Shown here: one piece after another, positions 44,332-54,199 of the stretch | Numbering within the stretch: the first letter of the stretch is position 1 | Layout of the letters: the number at the start of each line of letters is the position of its first letter | The notes under the pieces: generated by a model | Database searches by the model: none | What the model saw: only the letters and a program-made list of their open reading frames with translations | Told to the model about the DNA's origin: nothing | Translations under genes and position numbers: made by a program | Assembly: GCA_002278855.1 (NCBI GenBank) | Contig: NCGG01000001.1 | Coordinates: 211,394 to 275,393, forward strand | Source: Sphingomonadales bacterium 28-55-16 | GTDB lineage: Bacteria > Pseudomonadota > Alphaproteobacteria > Sphingomonadales > Sphingomonadaceae | Length of the DNA: 64,000 bases | Direction of reading: 5' to 3'

Positions 44332-46184
44332 TCCAATCCCTCCTCATCGCCAACCGGGGCGAAATTGCTTGCCGGATCATCCGTACCGCGCGGGTGATGG
44401 GTATGCGCACCATTGCGGTGTATTCCGATGCGGATGCCAACGCGCTGCATGTGCGCGATGCCGATGAAGCGATCCATATCGGGCCGTCGCCGGCGCGTGA
44501 GAGCTATCTGGTCGGTGAAAAAATTATCGCCGCTGCAAAAGCCACTGGAGCAGAGGCGATCCATCCCGGCTATGGCTTCCTCTCCGAAAACGCCGAATTC
44601 GCGCAGGCGGTGATCGATGCTGGGCTGATCTGGGTGGGGCCGCGCCCGGCCAGCATCATAGCAATGGGCCTGAAGGACGCCGCCAAGACATTGATGGCCC
44701 AAGCGGGTGTGCCCGTGACCCCGGGCTATATGGGCGAAAATCAGGATCCGGCGTTTCTCGAACAACGCGCCGCCGAGATTGGATATCCGGTTCTCATTAA
44801 GGCCGTCGCTGGCGGCGGTGGCAAGGGTATGCGCAAGGTCGAGGCCGCAGCCGATTTCGCCGACGCGCTCGGCTCTTGCCAGCGTGAAGCCAGCGCATCG
44901 TTCGGCAATGCACATGTTCTGATCGAAAAATACATCCAGCGTCCGCGCCATATCGAGGTGCAGGTGTTCGGCGATACCCACGGCAATATCGTTCATTTGT
45001 TCGAACGCGATTGCTCGCTGCAACGCCGCCACCAGAAGGTGATCGAGGAAGCCCCCGCACCGGGCATGGACACGGCAACGCGCGAGATACTCTGCGCCAC
45101 GGCGGTGAAGGCAGCCAAGGCGGTCGACTATGTCGGCGCAGGGACGATCGAGTTCATCGCCGACGCCTCCGAAGGTCTGCGCGCGGACCGCATCTGGTTC
45201 ATGGAAATGAACACGCGGTTGCAGGTCGAACATCCCGTCACCGAGGAGATCACCGGCGTCGATCTGGTCGAATGGCAACTGCGCGTGGCGAGCGGGGAAG
45301 CGTTGCCGAAGCGGCAGGACGAACTTAAGATTGACGGCTGGGCAATCGAAGCGCGGTTATATGCCGAAAATCCGGCGACTGGCTTTTTGCCAAGCATCGG
45401 GACGCTCGATCATCTCGAGTTTCCAGACGAACTGCGTATCGATACGGGCGTCGAACAGGGCGGCGAAGTTTCGCCCTTTTATGATCCCATGATCGCCAAG
45501 CTCATCGCTTGGGGCGAAACCCGCGACGAGGCGATTGACCTTTTGCGCGACGGGATTGATGGTACCGAAGTCTGGCCAGTCAAAACCAACGCAGGATTTC
45601 TGGGTCGATTGCTGGATCTAGACGAATTTGGGTTAGGGGACGTCGATACCGGCCTCATCGCGCGCGAAGTTGATGATCTCGTCCATCCATCTGAACCAGA
45701 GCCCGAAGAGCTTGCGGAAGCTGCGGCGTTGCTCTGTGCGAGCCCCGGCAATGGACCTGTGAGTGCGATACTCGGCTTTCGATTGAACGCACCGCCACGT
45801 GCCGAGGCACGCCTCTTGGACGATGCCGGCAATATCCATCTTGTCGCGTTCGATGAAGTTGCGGCCGACGAACCCACGGCCGATGTGTTGGCTTTTACCG
45901 ATGGTTTTGCGCGTCGCTACGTTCTGGATGAGCCGCGCGGTTCAGGGCATAGTGCGGCTGGCGACGGGGCAATATTGTCGCCAATGCCCGGACGCATCAT
46001 CGCGGTGGATGTGAAGTCAGGTGATATAGTGACCAGAGGACAGAAGCTCGTAACGCTCGAAGCGATGAAGATGGAACATAGCCTCACTGCGCCGTTCGAT
46101 GGGGTGGTGGCGGAGCTGAACGCAGAGGTTGGTGTGCAAGTGCAGGTTGAGACGTTGTTAGTGCGTATTGAGGCAATGGAATAA
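44328..46184 (+). CDS. mccA: Acyl-CoA carboxylase biotin subunit (methylcrotonyl-type)
   Basis: A 618-residue biotin carboxylase plus biotin carrier. The N-terminal ANRGEIACRIIRTAR, the ATP-grasp loop KAVAGGGGKGMRKVE, RDCSLQRRHQKVIEEAPAP, MEMNTRLQVEHPVTEEITGVDLVE, and the C-terminal biotin site EAMKMEHSL are all intact. It carboxylates its biotin and hands the carboxyl to the MccB subunit. Its ATG overlaps the DUF559 stop (ATGA); it would originally have followed mccB directly. It overlaps the MaoC-like gene by TAATG. Confidence 0.93.
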   Translation: MIQSLLIANRGEIACRIIRTARVMGMRTIAVYSDADANALHVRDADEAIHIGPSPARESYLVGEKIIAAAKATGAEAIHPGYGFLSENAEFAQAVIDAGLIWVGPRPASIIAMGLKDAAKTLMAQAGVPVTPGYMGENQDPAFLEQRAAEIGYPVLIKAVAGGGGKGMRKVEAAADFADALGSCQREASASFGNAHVLIEKYIQRPRHIEVQVFGDTHGNIVHLFERDCSLQRRHQKVIEEAPAPGMDTATREILCATAVKAAKAVDYVGAGTIEFIADASEGLRADRIWFMEMNTRLQVEHPVTEEITGVDLVEWQLRVASGEALPKRQDELKIDGWAIEARLYAENPATGFLPSIGTLDHLEFPDELRIDTGVEQGGEVSPFYDPMIAKLIAWGETRDEAIDLLRDGIDGTEVWPVKTNAGFLGRLLDLDEFGLGDVDTGLIAREVDDLVHPSEPEPEELAEAAALLCASPGNGPVSAILGFRLNAPPRAEARLLDDAGNIHLVAFDEVAADEPTADVLAFTDGFARRYVLDEPRGSGHSAAGDGAILSPMPGRIIAVDVKSGDIVTRGQKLVTLEAMKMEHSLTAPFDGVVAELNAEVGVQVQVETLLVRIEAME

Positions 46185-46630
46185 TGGCAGGCAAATACTT
46201 CAACGAATGGCAAATCGGCGATGCGATCGTCCACGAAATCCGTCGGACGGTTACCGAAACCGATAATCTGCTCTTCTCGGTCATGACGCACAACCCGCAG
46301 CCGCTGCACATCGATGCGGAGGCCGCAAAGGCCAGCGAGTTCGGACAAATCCTCGTCAATGGCACCTTCACTTTTGCCCTCATGGTCGGGCTTTCGGTGG
46401 GCGATACGACTTTGGGCACGCTCGTGGCCAATCTGGGCTATGACAAATTGGTAATGCCGAAACCGGTTTTCATCGGTGATACGCTGCGGGCCGAAACCGA
46501 AGTCATTGCGCTGAAGGAGAGCAAATCGCGACCGGACGCCGGCGTCGTAACCTTCCTTCACCGCTGCATCAACCAGCGCGATGAAATCGTATGCCAAACC
46601 GAACGCGCAGCATTGCTTAAAAAGGCCTGA
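46184..46630 (+). CDS. MaoC-like hydratase
   Basis: A 148-residue hot-dog-fold protein of the MaoC/R-hydratase type. The hydratase motif appears as TDNLLFSVMTHNPQPLHIDAEAAKAS (Asp/His pair in the N-P-x-x-H region), followed by FGQILVNGTFTFALMVG. It starts in the mccA stop (TAATG), so it belongs to the carboxylase operon. It probably hydrates an unsaturated acyl-CoA of this pathway; mesaconyl-CoA hydratase-like proteins are related. Exact substrate unknown. Confidence 0.83.
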   Translation: MAGKYFNEWQIGDAIVHEIRRTVTETDNLLFSVMTHNPQPLHIDAEAAKASEFGQILVNGTFTFALMVGLSVGDTTLGTLVANLGYDKLVMPKPVFIGDTLRAETEVIALKESKSRPDAGVVTFLHRCINQRDEIVCQTERAALLKKA

Positions 46631-46665
46631 TTGCGTTCAGACGGGACGAAGGCCATAAAGGCGGG

Positions 46666-47517
46666 ATGAAACTACGCTCGCTCCTTTTCGTTCCGGGTGA
46701 CAGGCCTGATCGTTTTGCCAAAGCCGCCGCCAGCGGGGCCGATGCAATCATCATTGATCTGGAAGACTCCGTTGCTGTGGATCGTAAGATCGCCGCGCGT
46801 GAGGCGACGGCCGAATATCTCTCGGGCGACCGCCCCATTCCGGTGTTTGTCCGCGTCAATCCGCAAGATAGCCAAATGACGCATGACGATCTCGCATCGG
46901 TGTTGCCTTACATGCCTGATGGCATCGTGTTGCCCAAGGCGGAAGGCGCACGATCTGTGCATTGGCTGCGCGGAGAGGCTGCGGCAGTCGCCGATAGTCA
47001 GGATGGAGAGGCACCGCCGATCTTGCCGATAGCGACAGAAACGCCTGGCGCTGTATTTGATCTTGGGACTTTGCGTGAGGTTTCCCATTATCTCGTTGGC
47101 GTGAGCTGGGGGGCGGAGGATCTGCCCGCTGCGGTCGGGGCAGCCACTGCGCGTGAAGCGGATGGCGGTTACACAGCGCCATATGAAATGGTCCGGTCGC
47201 TGACGCTTTTCGCAGCGCACGCTGCGGGTGTTGCGGCGATTGATACGGTGTTTCCGAATATCAGTGATGAAGTCGGCCTAGCGGCTTATATAAGCCGTGC
47301 TGCGCGGGATGGCTTCACCGGGATGCTTGCCATTCACCCGTCTCAGGTGGCGGTAATTAACGCTGGCTTCACGCCTTCGGCAGAACAACTTTCGCGCGCC
47401 CAGTCAGTGGTGGATGCCTTCGCAGCCAACCCCGGAGCCGGAGTGCTTCAACTCGATGGCAAAATGATCGACGCGCCGCATTTGAAAGCGGCGCTGTCGA
47501 TCCTTTCGAGGGTTTAA
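46666..47517 (+). CDS. CitE-like acyl-CoA lyase (HpcH/HpaI family)
   Basis: A 283-residue TIM-barrel lyase of the citrate lyase beta/malyl-CoA lyase group: [62 protein letters not shown], and a C-terminal [13 protein letters not shown]. Such enzymes cleave malyl- or citramalyl-CoA-type 3-hydroxyacyl-CoAs. Its position after the MaoC-like gene suggests a hydration-then-cleavage pair fed by the carboxylase. The stop overlaps the convergent acnA stop by 3 bases in TTAA. Confidence 0.87.
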   Translation: MKLRSLLFVPGDRPDRFAKAAASGADAIIIDLEDSVAVDRKIAAREATAEYLSGDRPIPVFVRVNPQDSQMTHDDLASVLPYMPDGIVLPKAEGARSVHWLRGEAAAVADSQDGEAPPILPIATETPGAVFDLGTLREVSHYLVGVSWGAEDLPAAVGAATAREADGGYTAPYEMVRSLTLFAAHAAGVAAIDTVFPNISDEVGLAAYISRAARDGFTGMLAIHPSQVAVINAGFTPSAEQLSRAQSVVDAFAANPGAGVLQLDGKMIDAPHLKAALSILSRV

Positions 47518-50189
47518 GCTGCCAGTTTCCGCAACACGTAATGCAGGATGCCACCGTTCATGAAATATTCGACTTCGTTCGCGGTGTCGATGCGGCACAA
47601 AGTGTCGAAATTGAACGTTGAGCCGTCCTTGCGGGTCACCAACACGGTCACTGTCTGGCGCGGCTGAAGCTTCCCGACGCTGGTGATCGTGAAACTGTCA
47701 TCGGCAGTCAGGCCAAGCGTAGTCCGGCTTTCGCCTTCCATGAATTGCAGCGGTAATACGCCCATGCCGACCAAGTTCGAGCGGTGGATACGCTCGAAAC
47801 TTTCGACGATGACTGCACGAACGCCAAGTAGGTTGGTGCCCTTTGCCGCCCAATCGCGTGACGAACCGGTGCCATATTCCTTGCCAGCGATGACAACCAA
47901 TGGCGTGCCATCGGCCTTATGCTTCATGGCGGCGTCGTAGATGGGCATGACTTCGCCCTGATACTTGCTCATGCCACCTTCGATACCGGGGACCATTTCG
48001 TTCTTGATGCGGATATTAGCGAAGGTGCCGCGCATCATGACTTCGTGGTGGCCGCGGCGCGCGCCGTAGCTATTGAAATCGGCTTTTGAGACTTGATGTT
48101 CCATCAAGAACTTGCCCGCGGGGCTATCCGCCTTGATGCTTCCGGCGGGCGAGATGTGGTCGGTGGTGATGGAATCGCCCAAGATCGCCAGCGGCTTTGC
48201 CTCGATGATATCCATCACGGGCGCAGGCGTCATGCTCATCCCCTCAAAATAGGGCGGATTAGCGACATAAGTCGACCCGGCGCGCCATGTGTAGGTATCC
48301 GAACCTTCGACCTGAATCTTCTGCCAATGCGCATCGCCTTCATAGACCTTGGCATAACGCGCAGTGAACATCGAACGGTCGATGTTTGCGGTCATGACAT
48401 CATGCACTTCTTGGTTCGTGGGCCAGATGTCCTTCAAATATACATCGCTGCCGTCGGTCGCCTGACCAATCGGCGTCGTGGTGAAGTCTTCGGTCACTGT
48501 GCCCTTAAGCGCGTAAGCCACAACCAAGGGCGGCGACGCCAAGAAGTTGGCACGCACATCGGGCGACACGCGGCCTTCAAAGTTGCGGTTGCCCGAAATG
48601 ACGGAGGCGGCAACAATGTCATGGCCATTAATCGCCGCCGAAATCGGCTCCGCCAACGGACCGGAGTTACCGATGCAGGTCGTGCAGCCATAGCCGACCA
48701 AGTTGAAGCCAACCGCGTCCAAATCCGCGGTCAGGCCCGCACGATCGAGATAATCGGTCACAACCTGTGACCCCGGCGCAAGTGATGTTTTTACCCATGG
48801 CTTGGGGCGCAAGCCAAATGCATTGGCCTTGCGCGCAACCAGCCCAGCGGCAACGAGCACGCTTGGGTTCGAGGTGTTTGTGCAGCTTGTAATCGCCGCA
48901 ATCACGACGTCGCCATCGCCAATATCATGCGTCTTGCCCTCAACCGCGACGCGCTTTGCGCTGTCATGCTTGTAGACATTGATCAGATCATCGTTGAACA
49001 CATTGTCGACTTGCGTCAGGACAACCTTGTCCTGCGGACGCTTTGGCCCTGCAAGCGATGGAACCACGCTGCCCATGTCGAGCGAAAGCGTGTCGGTGAA
49101 AATCGGGTCTGCCATATCGGCATAGGCCCATAGGCCCTGTTCCTTGGCATAAGCTTCGACCAATGCAATCTGATCCTCATCACGGCCGGTGAGTCGCAGA
49201 TATTCGATGGTCTTTTCATCGATGCCGAAGAAGCCACAGGTCGCACCATATTCCGGTGCCATGTTGGCGAGCGTTGCACGGTCGGCAAGCGACAGCGACG
49301 CAAGGCCTGGGCCATAATATTCGACGAAGCGGCCAACCACGCCCTTGGCGCGCAGCATCTGCGTTGCGGTCAACACAAGGTCAGTCGCGGTAACGCCTTC
49401 GGCCAATGCGCCGGTCAGTTTGAAGCCAACGACTTCGGGGATAAGCATCGATACAGGCTGGCCAAGCATCGCAGCTTCGGCTTCAATCCCGCCAACGCCC
49501 CAGCCAAGAACGCCAAGGCCGTTGATCATCGTTGTGTGGCTGTCGGTGCCAACGCAGGTGTCGGGGTAAGCGATGGTCGCGCCGTCAACGCCAGTGCTGG
49601 TCCATACGGCCTGCGCGATGTGCTCAAGGTTCACCTGGTGACAGATGCCGGTGCCCGGAGGAACCGCCTTGAAATTGTTCAGCGACTTCGATCCCCATTT
49701 CAGGAAGTCATAACGCTCGGCATTGCGCTGATATTCGATTTCGACATTCTGCTCGGCTGCCTTGGGGTGGCCGAACTCGTCGACCATGACGCTGTGGTCA
49801 ATGACCAGATGTACAGGGACGAGCGGATTGATCTTCGATGGGTCTGCCTTCAACGCCGTCATCGCATCGCGCATCGCGGCCAAGTCGACAACGCAAGGAA
49901 CGCCGGTGAAATCCTGTAACAACACGCGGGCAGGGCGATATTGAATTTCGCGGTCCGATTTGGCGTCCTTCTGCCAATCGATCAGTGCCTGCACATCCTG
50001 CACCGATACGGTGAAACCGCCATCTTCAAAACGGAGCAGGTTTTCGAGCAATACCTTCATCGAAAAAGGCAGACGCGATACATCGCCCAATTTCTCCGAG
50101 ACCTTTTTGATCGAGAAATAATCCACAGTCTTGCCGCCAGCGGTCAAGGTGGAACGGGTTTGCAGGCTGTCTAATCCGATTGCGGTCAT
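47514..50189 (-). CDS. acnA: Aconitate hydratase A
   Basis: An 891-residue aconitase converting citrate to isocitrate. It shows [48 protein letters not shown], the cluster cysteines in [12 protein letters not shown] and [15 protein letters not shown], and the C-terminal swivel domain with [14 protein letters not shown] and [19 protein letters not shown]. The order is that of the AcnA/IRP1 type. It reads leftwards and overlaps citE at the stop. It stands alone, with 225 bp to the next gene upstream. Confidence 0.97.
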   Translation of the reverse strand: MTAIGLDSLQTRSTLTAGGKTVDYFSIKKVSEKLGDVSRLPFSMKVLLENLLRFEDGGFTVSVQDVQALIDWQKDAKSDREIQYRPARVLLQDFTGVPCVVDLAAMRDAMTALKADPSKINPLVPVHLVIDHSVMVDEFGHPKAAEQNVEIEYQRNAERYDFLKWGSKSLNNFKAVPPGTGICHQVNLEHIAQAVWTSTGVDGATIAYPDTCVGTDSHTTMINGLGVLGWGVGGIEAEAAMLGQPVSMLIPEVVGFKLTGALAEGVTATDLVLTATQMLRAKGVVGRFVEYYGPGLASLSLADRATLANMAPEYGATCGFFGIDEKTIEYLRLTGRDEDQIALVEAYAKEQGLWAYADMADPIFTDTLSLDMGSVVPSLAGPKRPQDKVVLTQVDNVFNDDLINVYKHDSAKRVAVEGKTHDIGDGDVVIAAITSCTNTSNPSVLVAAGLVARKANAFGLRPKPWVKTSLAPGSQVVTDYLDRAGLTADLDAVGFNLVGYGCTTCIGNSGPLAEPISAAINGHDIVAASVISGNRNFEGRVSPDVRANFLASPPLVVAYALKGTVTEDFTTTPIGQATDGSDVYLKDIWPTNQEVHDVMTANIDRSMFTARYAKVYEGDAHWQKIQVEGSDTYTWRAGSTYVANPPYFEGMSMTPAPVMDIIEAKPLAILGDSITTDHISPAGSIKADSPAGKFLMEHQVSKADFNSYGARRGHHEVMMRGTFANIRIKNEMVPGIEGGMSKYQGEVMPIYDAAMKHKADGTPLVVIAGKEYGTGSSRDWAAKGTNLLGVRAVIVESFERIHRSNLVGMGVLPLQFMEGESRTTLGLTADDSFTITSVGKLQPRQTVTVLVTRKDGSTFNFDTLCRIDTANEVEYFMNGGILHYVLRKLAA

Positions 50190-50416
50190 TGGTATTTACC
50201 CCTTCGAGCGTTGGGCTTTCGGCCGGATGGGGAAGACGACACGCTCACCGCCATCTGCGGCCACTGAACGCGCGTCAAACCAGCGTAAAAGCGGGAGATT
50301 CGTTTGCTGGCCGCGCCTTAGCGCTTATGGGGTAGGCGTGCAAGTGGGCGGGTTGGTGGACCCCAAGGCATTGACCGTCGATCAGTTGGGGAAAGGTTGC
50401 GCGCAAATTCCAGCGA

Positions 50417-50602
50417 TTAGCCGTGCCTTAGCTGATCGGTTACCGCGTCGAGACTGCCGCGGACGCGCAACAATTGGTCCTTGCCAAATACAATCAAGCA
50501 TTCGTCATGCGCGTTATCGGCGGTGCGGACGAATTGTACGATTTCCGGATTGACCGAGATTTTTTGGCCGCGAACGTCGGTCATGGTGACGAAGGGGATC
50601 AT
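50417..50602 (-). CDS. FlbD-like small protein
   Basis: A 61-residue protein like FlbD (PF06289): MIPFVTMTDVRGQKISVNPE, then IVQFVRTADNAHDECLIVFGKDQLLRVRGSLDAVTDQL, matching the family layout in which a short beta structure ends in a V-x-E/D-S-x-D-E-V helix. AAGGA with a 6-nt spacer precedes the ATG at 50602. FlbD proteins sit in flagellar operons; none is here, so this orphan may have another role. The frame stays open to 50875, but that part does not look like protein. Confidence 0.65.
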   Translation of the reverse strand: MIPFVTMTDVRGQKISVNPEIVQFVRTADNAHDECLIVFGKDQLLRVRGSLDAVTDQLRHG

Positions 50603-50666
50603 AAGCGTTCCTTTTAATGCATCTATGCTGCCAACAGGCCGTCGCCTTGGTTCCATGTGCGGCCTA

Positions 50667-50696
50667 GCACGTCTCGCGCTGGATCGCGAGGCGTGC
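50667..50696. other. 12-bp hairpin without a T-run
   Basis: GCACGTCTCGCG and CGCGAGGCGTGC pair (one G-U) around CTGGAT. It lies in the 279-base gap between the FlbD-like gene and the divergent exported protein gene, nearer the former. No terminator U-tract is present on either strand. Confidence 0.4.
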
Positions 50697-50881
50697 AGGC
50701 TTCTTGGTTGCGGTTGGGGCGGTGCTGGCAATTTTATGTGCTTTTCTGCATTTCCAGCGGCTTTCTCCGTGGCGGACTGCACATATCGATATTTACCGAC
50801 TGTTAACCATCCTTGCGCCATAATGCAGCGAACAGTCGCCTTTGGCAGATTGTGTTCGGACCAGATGAGGCACAATGGATC

Positions 50882-51415
50882 ATGAAACGAAATATTATCG
50901 CGTCGGCGTTCCTCCTCTTATGGGCCGCGACGCCTCTTATTGCGGGTTGGGGCAGCCCCGCACGGGCGCAGACGCAAAGTGGCAGGGCGTCGGCCGTCAC
51001 TTTACGCAGCGACGTAAAAATTGAACGGATCGAACGCGACGCGAACGGCATTGAAAAAACAGTCTCTTACACGCCAAAGGATGTCGCGGTGGTGCCTGGC
51101 GACAATGTGGTGTTCACATTGTTCGTCCATAATCCAAGCGCGCAGCCCGCTATGGGTTTTAAAGCCACGAACCCGATACCTGCGGCTGTCCGTTTTGAAG
51201 CCGTTGCCGAAGACTGGGCCGATCTGTCGGTCGACAATGGCAAAACTTGGGGCAAGCTTGCCAATTTAAAGATAAAGATCAAGGGCGCCGGCGGCGCGGC
51301 AGATATTGAACGCCCCGCCACGGCGCAGGATGTAACGCATGTCCGTTGGGTCTTTGCCGACGCGATCGCACCGGGTGCCCAGCGCACCGTTCGGTATCGC
51401 GGTGTTGTAAAATAG
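50882..51415 (+). CDS. Exported protein with a DUF11-like domain
   Basis: A 177-residue secreted protein. The signal peptide MKRNIIASAFLLLWAATPLIA is followed by GWGSPARAQ, with a likely cut after ARA. The mature part reads DVVPGDNVVFTLFVHNPSAQPAMGF, then TNPIPAAVRFEAVAEDW and RWVFADAIAPGAQRTVRYRGVV, the pattern of DUF11/conserved repeat domains in surface proteins. ATG 50882 is used because the earlier frame lacks a signal. Probably periplasmic or surface-bound; role unknown. Confidence 0.8.
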   Translation: MKRNIIASAFLLLWAATPLIAGWGSPARAQTQSGRASAVTLRSDVKIERIERDANGIEKTVSYTPKDVAVVPGDNVVFTLFVHNPSAQPAMGFKATNPIPAAVRFEAVAEDWADLSVDNGKTWGKLANLKIKIKGAGGAADIERPATAQDVTHVRWVFADAIAPGAQRTVRYRGVVK

Positions 51416-51438
51416 CTTTTTTCGGCAGTAACGCGGGA

Positions 51439-53208
51439 TCAACGATCCGAGGCAATGGGCGGCGCTGACCTATCCTCTGCGCTTTTGTCGACCGCAACAC
51501 TTGCATCCTCAAGATATCGGATCACCCTTTGCCTTAGCATGGGTATCATGATGATCGTACGTAGCTTTTCATCGGCCGTCTCGTTTGCCGGAGCATGGGT
51601 GGCAAACATGTGCCAATAGCGCTGCGCATCAACCCTGTTGCCGCGCGCTGCGGCAATGAGCGCCTCGGTGAGATAATAGCTCGCTATATTGTCCCGCGAT
51701 AGGGGACGTTCGCCGGGGTAAATGTCGTCGATTTTCTCTGGTCGGTTCTGCGATATAGACGCGAGCACCAATAACAGCCGGCCTCTGGCGTAATAGCTGC
51801 TTTGATTTTGAAGCGCTTGATCCAATAATGACTGGGATCCGGGATAATTGCACATTGGACCAATACCGGCCAACACGGCAGAAAATACCGGGCTATCCGG
51901 GTTCGCTTCGAGCGTCTGGTCGGTGTAAAAGCGGGCGACGGCGCAGTCGCGTTTCATATAAGATAAGCGCGCCATGGCGAAATTCGCCCACGGATCATTG
52001 GGTGCAATTTTTACGCCCGCCCGCGCATATTGAATCCCGCGTGCATAAGCCGCCGCAGCTCTTTTTGGGTCTTTTTCACGTTCAATTTCGAAAATTGCCC
52101 GAACGCCAAGCATGGTGCCGGCAAGCGTTTTTTCAGCCACTGGCTTTTCTAAACAATCGGCGACCGTTTGCTCCATTACGTGTCCGTCAAAACGGATAAA
52201 TTCAAAATATTTCAGCAAACATGAGTAGCCACCTGGGTTCCCGATCCGCGTGATTACCGCCTCATTTGACGCGATAACGCCATGTGGCCCGTTAATTTCG
52301 CCCATAAGCGGTATCAGCGCTGCGCGTATCTGCTCTGAATTTTTGGGCAGGATAAGGGTATGCGACCAAATGAGTACATTCGATGACGCATCGTCGATAT
52401 TCAGAAATAAGGTGGCTTGCTGTGCATCGTCGGTGACCAACCGCGAATATAAACGATATATGCTGGCGTTGTCATCGGCCTGGCCCTGCGCGCTGTTCTT
52501 GTCACCAAGCCGCACCCGCGATATTTTAAATCTGGTCAGGTCGTCGGCCAGCAAACTCGCAATAAGCCGGGATGTTTGGCGCGCTTCTGGGGTGTCGCCA
52601 CTGTCGATGGGAATGATTTCGAGGACAGGGCTGAAATAGGTTTCGTGGGCTTTGGACCCAAGCTGAAACGATTGAATGAGCGCTGCGCCCAGCACCATGC
52701 TCCCGAAAACGATAAGCCAGACCATGTAAGGGCGGCGGATAAAACGTCCAGATCGGGACCCAGAAGCACGCGGGGTTTCTGCCCGCGCGTTGTTGTCTGT
52801 CATATCAGGGCGCGCATCCGGTGTACGGCCGTCTTTGTGCAGTTCTTCGGCAATCGGCCTGTTCAGTGCGGGATAAGCAACCGACAATGGCGCAAGCCGG
52901 ATGACATAGGATGTGGGTTGTAAATATATGCAGGCGGTGTCGTCTATCGCGGTTTGCGCATAATGGTTTTCCAATGCTTTGCGTAGGCGTCCCATTTGGA
53001 CGCGGGCCGAGCTATCCGAAGCCGCGTCAAAATTTTCTTTCCGACCAAGCGCATCAACGGCAACAATGAACGACTTTAAAGTGCCTGCGCGGCCTGCGAC
53101 CGTTTCCTCGACCAAATAGCGGAGCAATCCGGATAGAACGGGCGAACGCCGAAACACTGCGCTCGATAAGACAATATTGCTTTCGTCTATGATCCTGCCA
53201 GCAGACAA
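51439..53208 (-). CDS. Membrane protein with N-terminal wHTH-like and C-terminal TPR-like domains
   Basis: A protein of about 589 residues. The N-terminal part (about 10-105: SSAVFRRSPVLSGLLRYLVEETVAG, then SARVQMGRLRKALENHYA) resembles the winged-helix output domains of CadC-like or adenylate-cyclase-associated regulators. One membrane helix (YMVWLIVFGSMVLGAALI) lies near residue 170. The C-terminal half has TPR-like helices (AYARGIQYARAGVKIAPNDPWANFAMARLSYMKRD). It may be a membrane-bound regulator sensing the periplasm. The start is unclear: TTG 53208 has no ribosome site, while AGGAGG at 53245-53250 lies 6 bases before an in-frame ATC at 53238. Confidence 0.75.
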   Translation of the reverse strand: MSAGRIIDESNIVLSSAVFRRSPVLSGLLRYLVEETVAGRAGTLKSFIVAVDALGRKENFDAASDSSARVQMGRLRKALENHYAQTAIDDTACIYLQPTSYVIRLAPLSVAYPALNRPIAEELHKDGRTPDARPDMTDNNARAETPRASGSRSGRFIRRPYMVWLIVFGSMVLGAALIQSFQLGSKAHETYFSPVLEIIPIDSGDTPEARQTSRLIASLLADDLTRFKISRVRLGDKNSAQGQADDNASIYRLYSRLVTDDAQQATLFLNIDDASSNVLIWSHTLILPKNSEQIRAALIPLMGEINGPHGVIASNEAVITRIGNPGGYSCLLKYFEFIRFDGHVMEQTVADCLEKPVAEKTLAGTMLGVRAIFEIEREKDPKRAAAAYARGIQYARAGVKIAPNDPWANFAMARLSYMKRDCAVARFYTDQTLEANPDSPVFSAVLAGIGPMCNYPGSQSLLDQALQNQSSYYARGRLLLVLASISQNRPEKIDDIYPGERPLSRDNIASYYLTEALIAAARGNRVDAQRYWHMFATHAPANETADEKLRTIIMIPMLRQRVIRYLEDASVAVDKSAEDRSAPPIASDR

Positions 53209-53300
53209 TGGATCCAGAGTGTCATAAAAAACGTCGATGAGAGGCCTCCTGCGGTGACTGTCCCGTACAGCAGGTTGAGTGCGTGCGCACTGCTGGTGGC

Positions 53301-53319
53301 GTTACATGTAAAATGTAAC
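53301..53319. repeat. Inverted repeat upstream of the wHTH gene
   Basis: GTTACAT and ATGTAAC around GTAAA, a perfect 7-bp inverted repeat. It lies about 60-95 bases before the wHTH/TPR gene, in its probable promoter region, so it is a candidate operator for that or another regulator. Confidence 0.45.
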
Positions 53320-53540
53320 CCCTGTTTTATTTGAGTTTGTGCTCGACCGATAAACGTGGTCGCAAGCAATAAGTTCCCGAATTTTCAATCAAAAAGTCCA
53401 TGGGCGCGCTTGTGTTACGCACGCGTCACTTCCGACACAAAAACCGATGCCCTATTGCGTAAAATAAGGATGGCTGTCGTCTGATGGTTCGCTCGCGTCT
53501 CGACGTTATTGGTCGATGGCGGCGAGCGGGATTCGCCAAT

Positions 53541-53752
53541 TGCCCCTCGGTTGGCGTGGATCATCAGTATGGCCATTCTGCTGCCATAAAGCGTGTATTG
53601 CGCAGATGGTGGCGGGGGTCTCGCCGAAGGAATATCGGGTCGCACCCTGGGAACAGGAAACCGATGAAGGCGGCGTCATCAAAGCTTACCGCGCACCCCC
53701 CGCGGTTTTGTATCGCGGTTTGTTAGAACATAAGGCATCGCATTGCCGGTGA
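53541..53752 (+). pseudogene. Decayed YacG-like zinc-finger gene (frameshifted)
   Basis: In one frame a CPS(V)G-like segment occurs at 53541; in another frame PFCCHKACIAQ is followed by a short acidic tail (YRVAPWEQETDEGG). That order, a CPxCG pair then PFCSxRC, then a Tyr-Arg-Val and acidic end, is the layout of the gyrase inhibitor YacG. Here a frameshift separates the two cysteine pairs and one cysteine is missing. The whole 613-base gap from 53209 to 53821 has no other recognisable gene, apart from the inverted repeat. This reading is tentative. Confidence 0.35.
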
Positions 53753-53821
53753 TGGCACAGATCGCTTGGCCAAATTTTCCTTTGGCTGGCTTTTGGCAGC
53801 AAGCCCCGCTAAAGCGCGGAC

Positions 53822-54199
53822 ATGAACCCCATCATCCTTGTCATGTCGGGCGGAGCCATTGGCGCAGCATTGCGTTACGGCCTGTCCCGCGCGCTGCCGA
53901 TTAGCGCGGCAGGTTGGCCATGGCCAACCTTTGCGGCAAATGTCTTAGGCGGTCTATGCATGGGTGTGCTGGCAATGTGGGTGATGCGCGGCGACAATTC
54001 GGCAGAGCCGTTGCGCCTGTTTCTGGGCGTTGGCGTGCTGGGTGGGTTTACGACTTTCAGCGCCTTCTCACTTGAAATGGCGCAAATGGTTCAGCGCGGG
54101 CAGATGGGCATGGCGGCAATTTATGCCATTATGTCCGTAATATTGGCGCTTGGCGCGATTTTCGCTGGAATGGCGATAACAAAGGCAATTTGGGTATGA
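53822..54199 (+). CDS. crcB: Fluoride exporter CrcB
   Basis: A 125-residue Fluc/CrcB fluoride channel with four membrane helices. Signatures: GGAIGAALRYGLSR, WPTFAANVLGGLCMGV (pore Asn), and GVLGGFTTFSAFSLEM (the conserved phenylalanine-box region). It acts as a dual-topology dimer in the inner membrane. The stop overlaps the rluC-like ATG (ATGA). I did not find a convincing fluoride riboswitch upstream. Confidence 0.95.
   Translation: MNPIILVMSGGAIGAALRYGLSRALPISAAGWPWPTFAANVLGGLCMGVLAMWVMRGDNSAEPLRLFLGVGVLGGFTTFSAFSLEMAQMVQRGQMGMAAIYAIMSVILALGAIFAGMAITKAIWV

Noticed and set aside
53740..53821. Possible fluoride riboswitch ahead of crcB (GGTGATGGC)
   Set aside because: The initial GATGG-like bases occur, but the required CGCC pairing, AAAC and CTGATG parts are not found.
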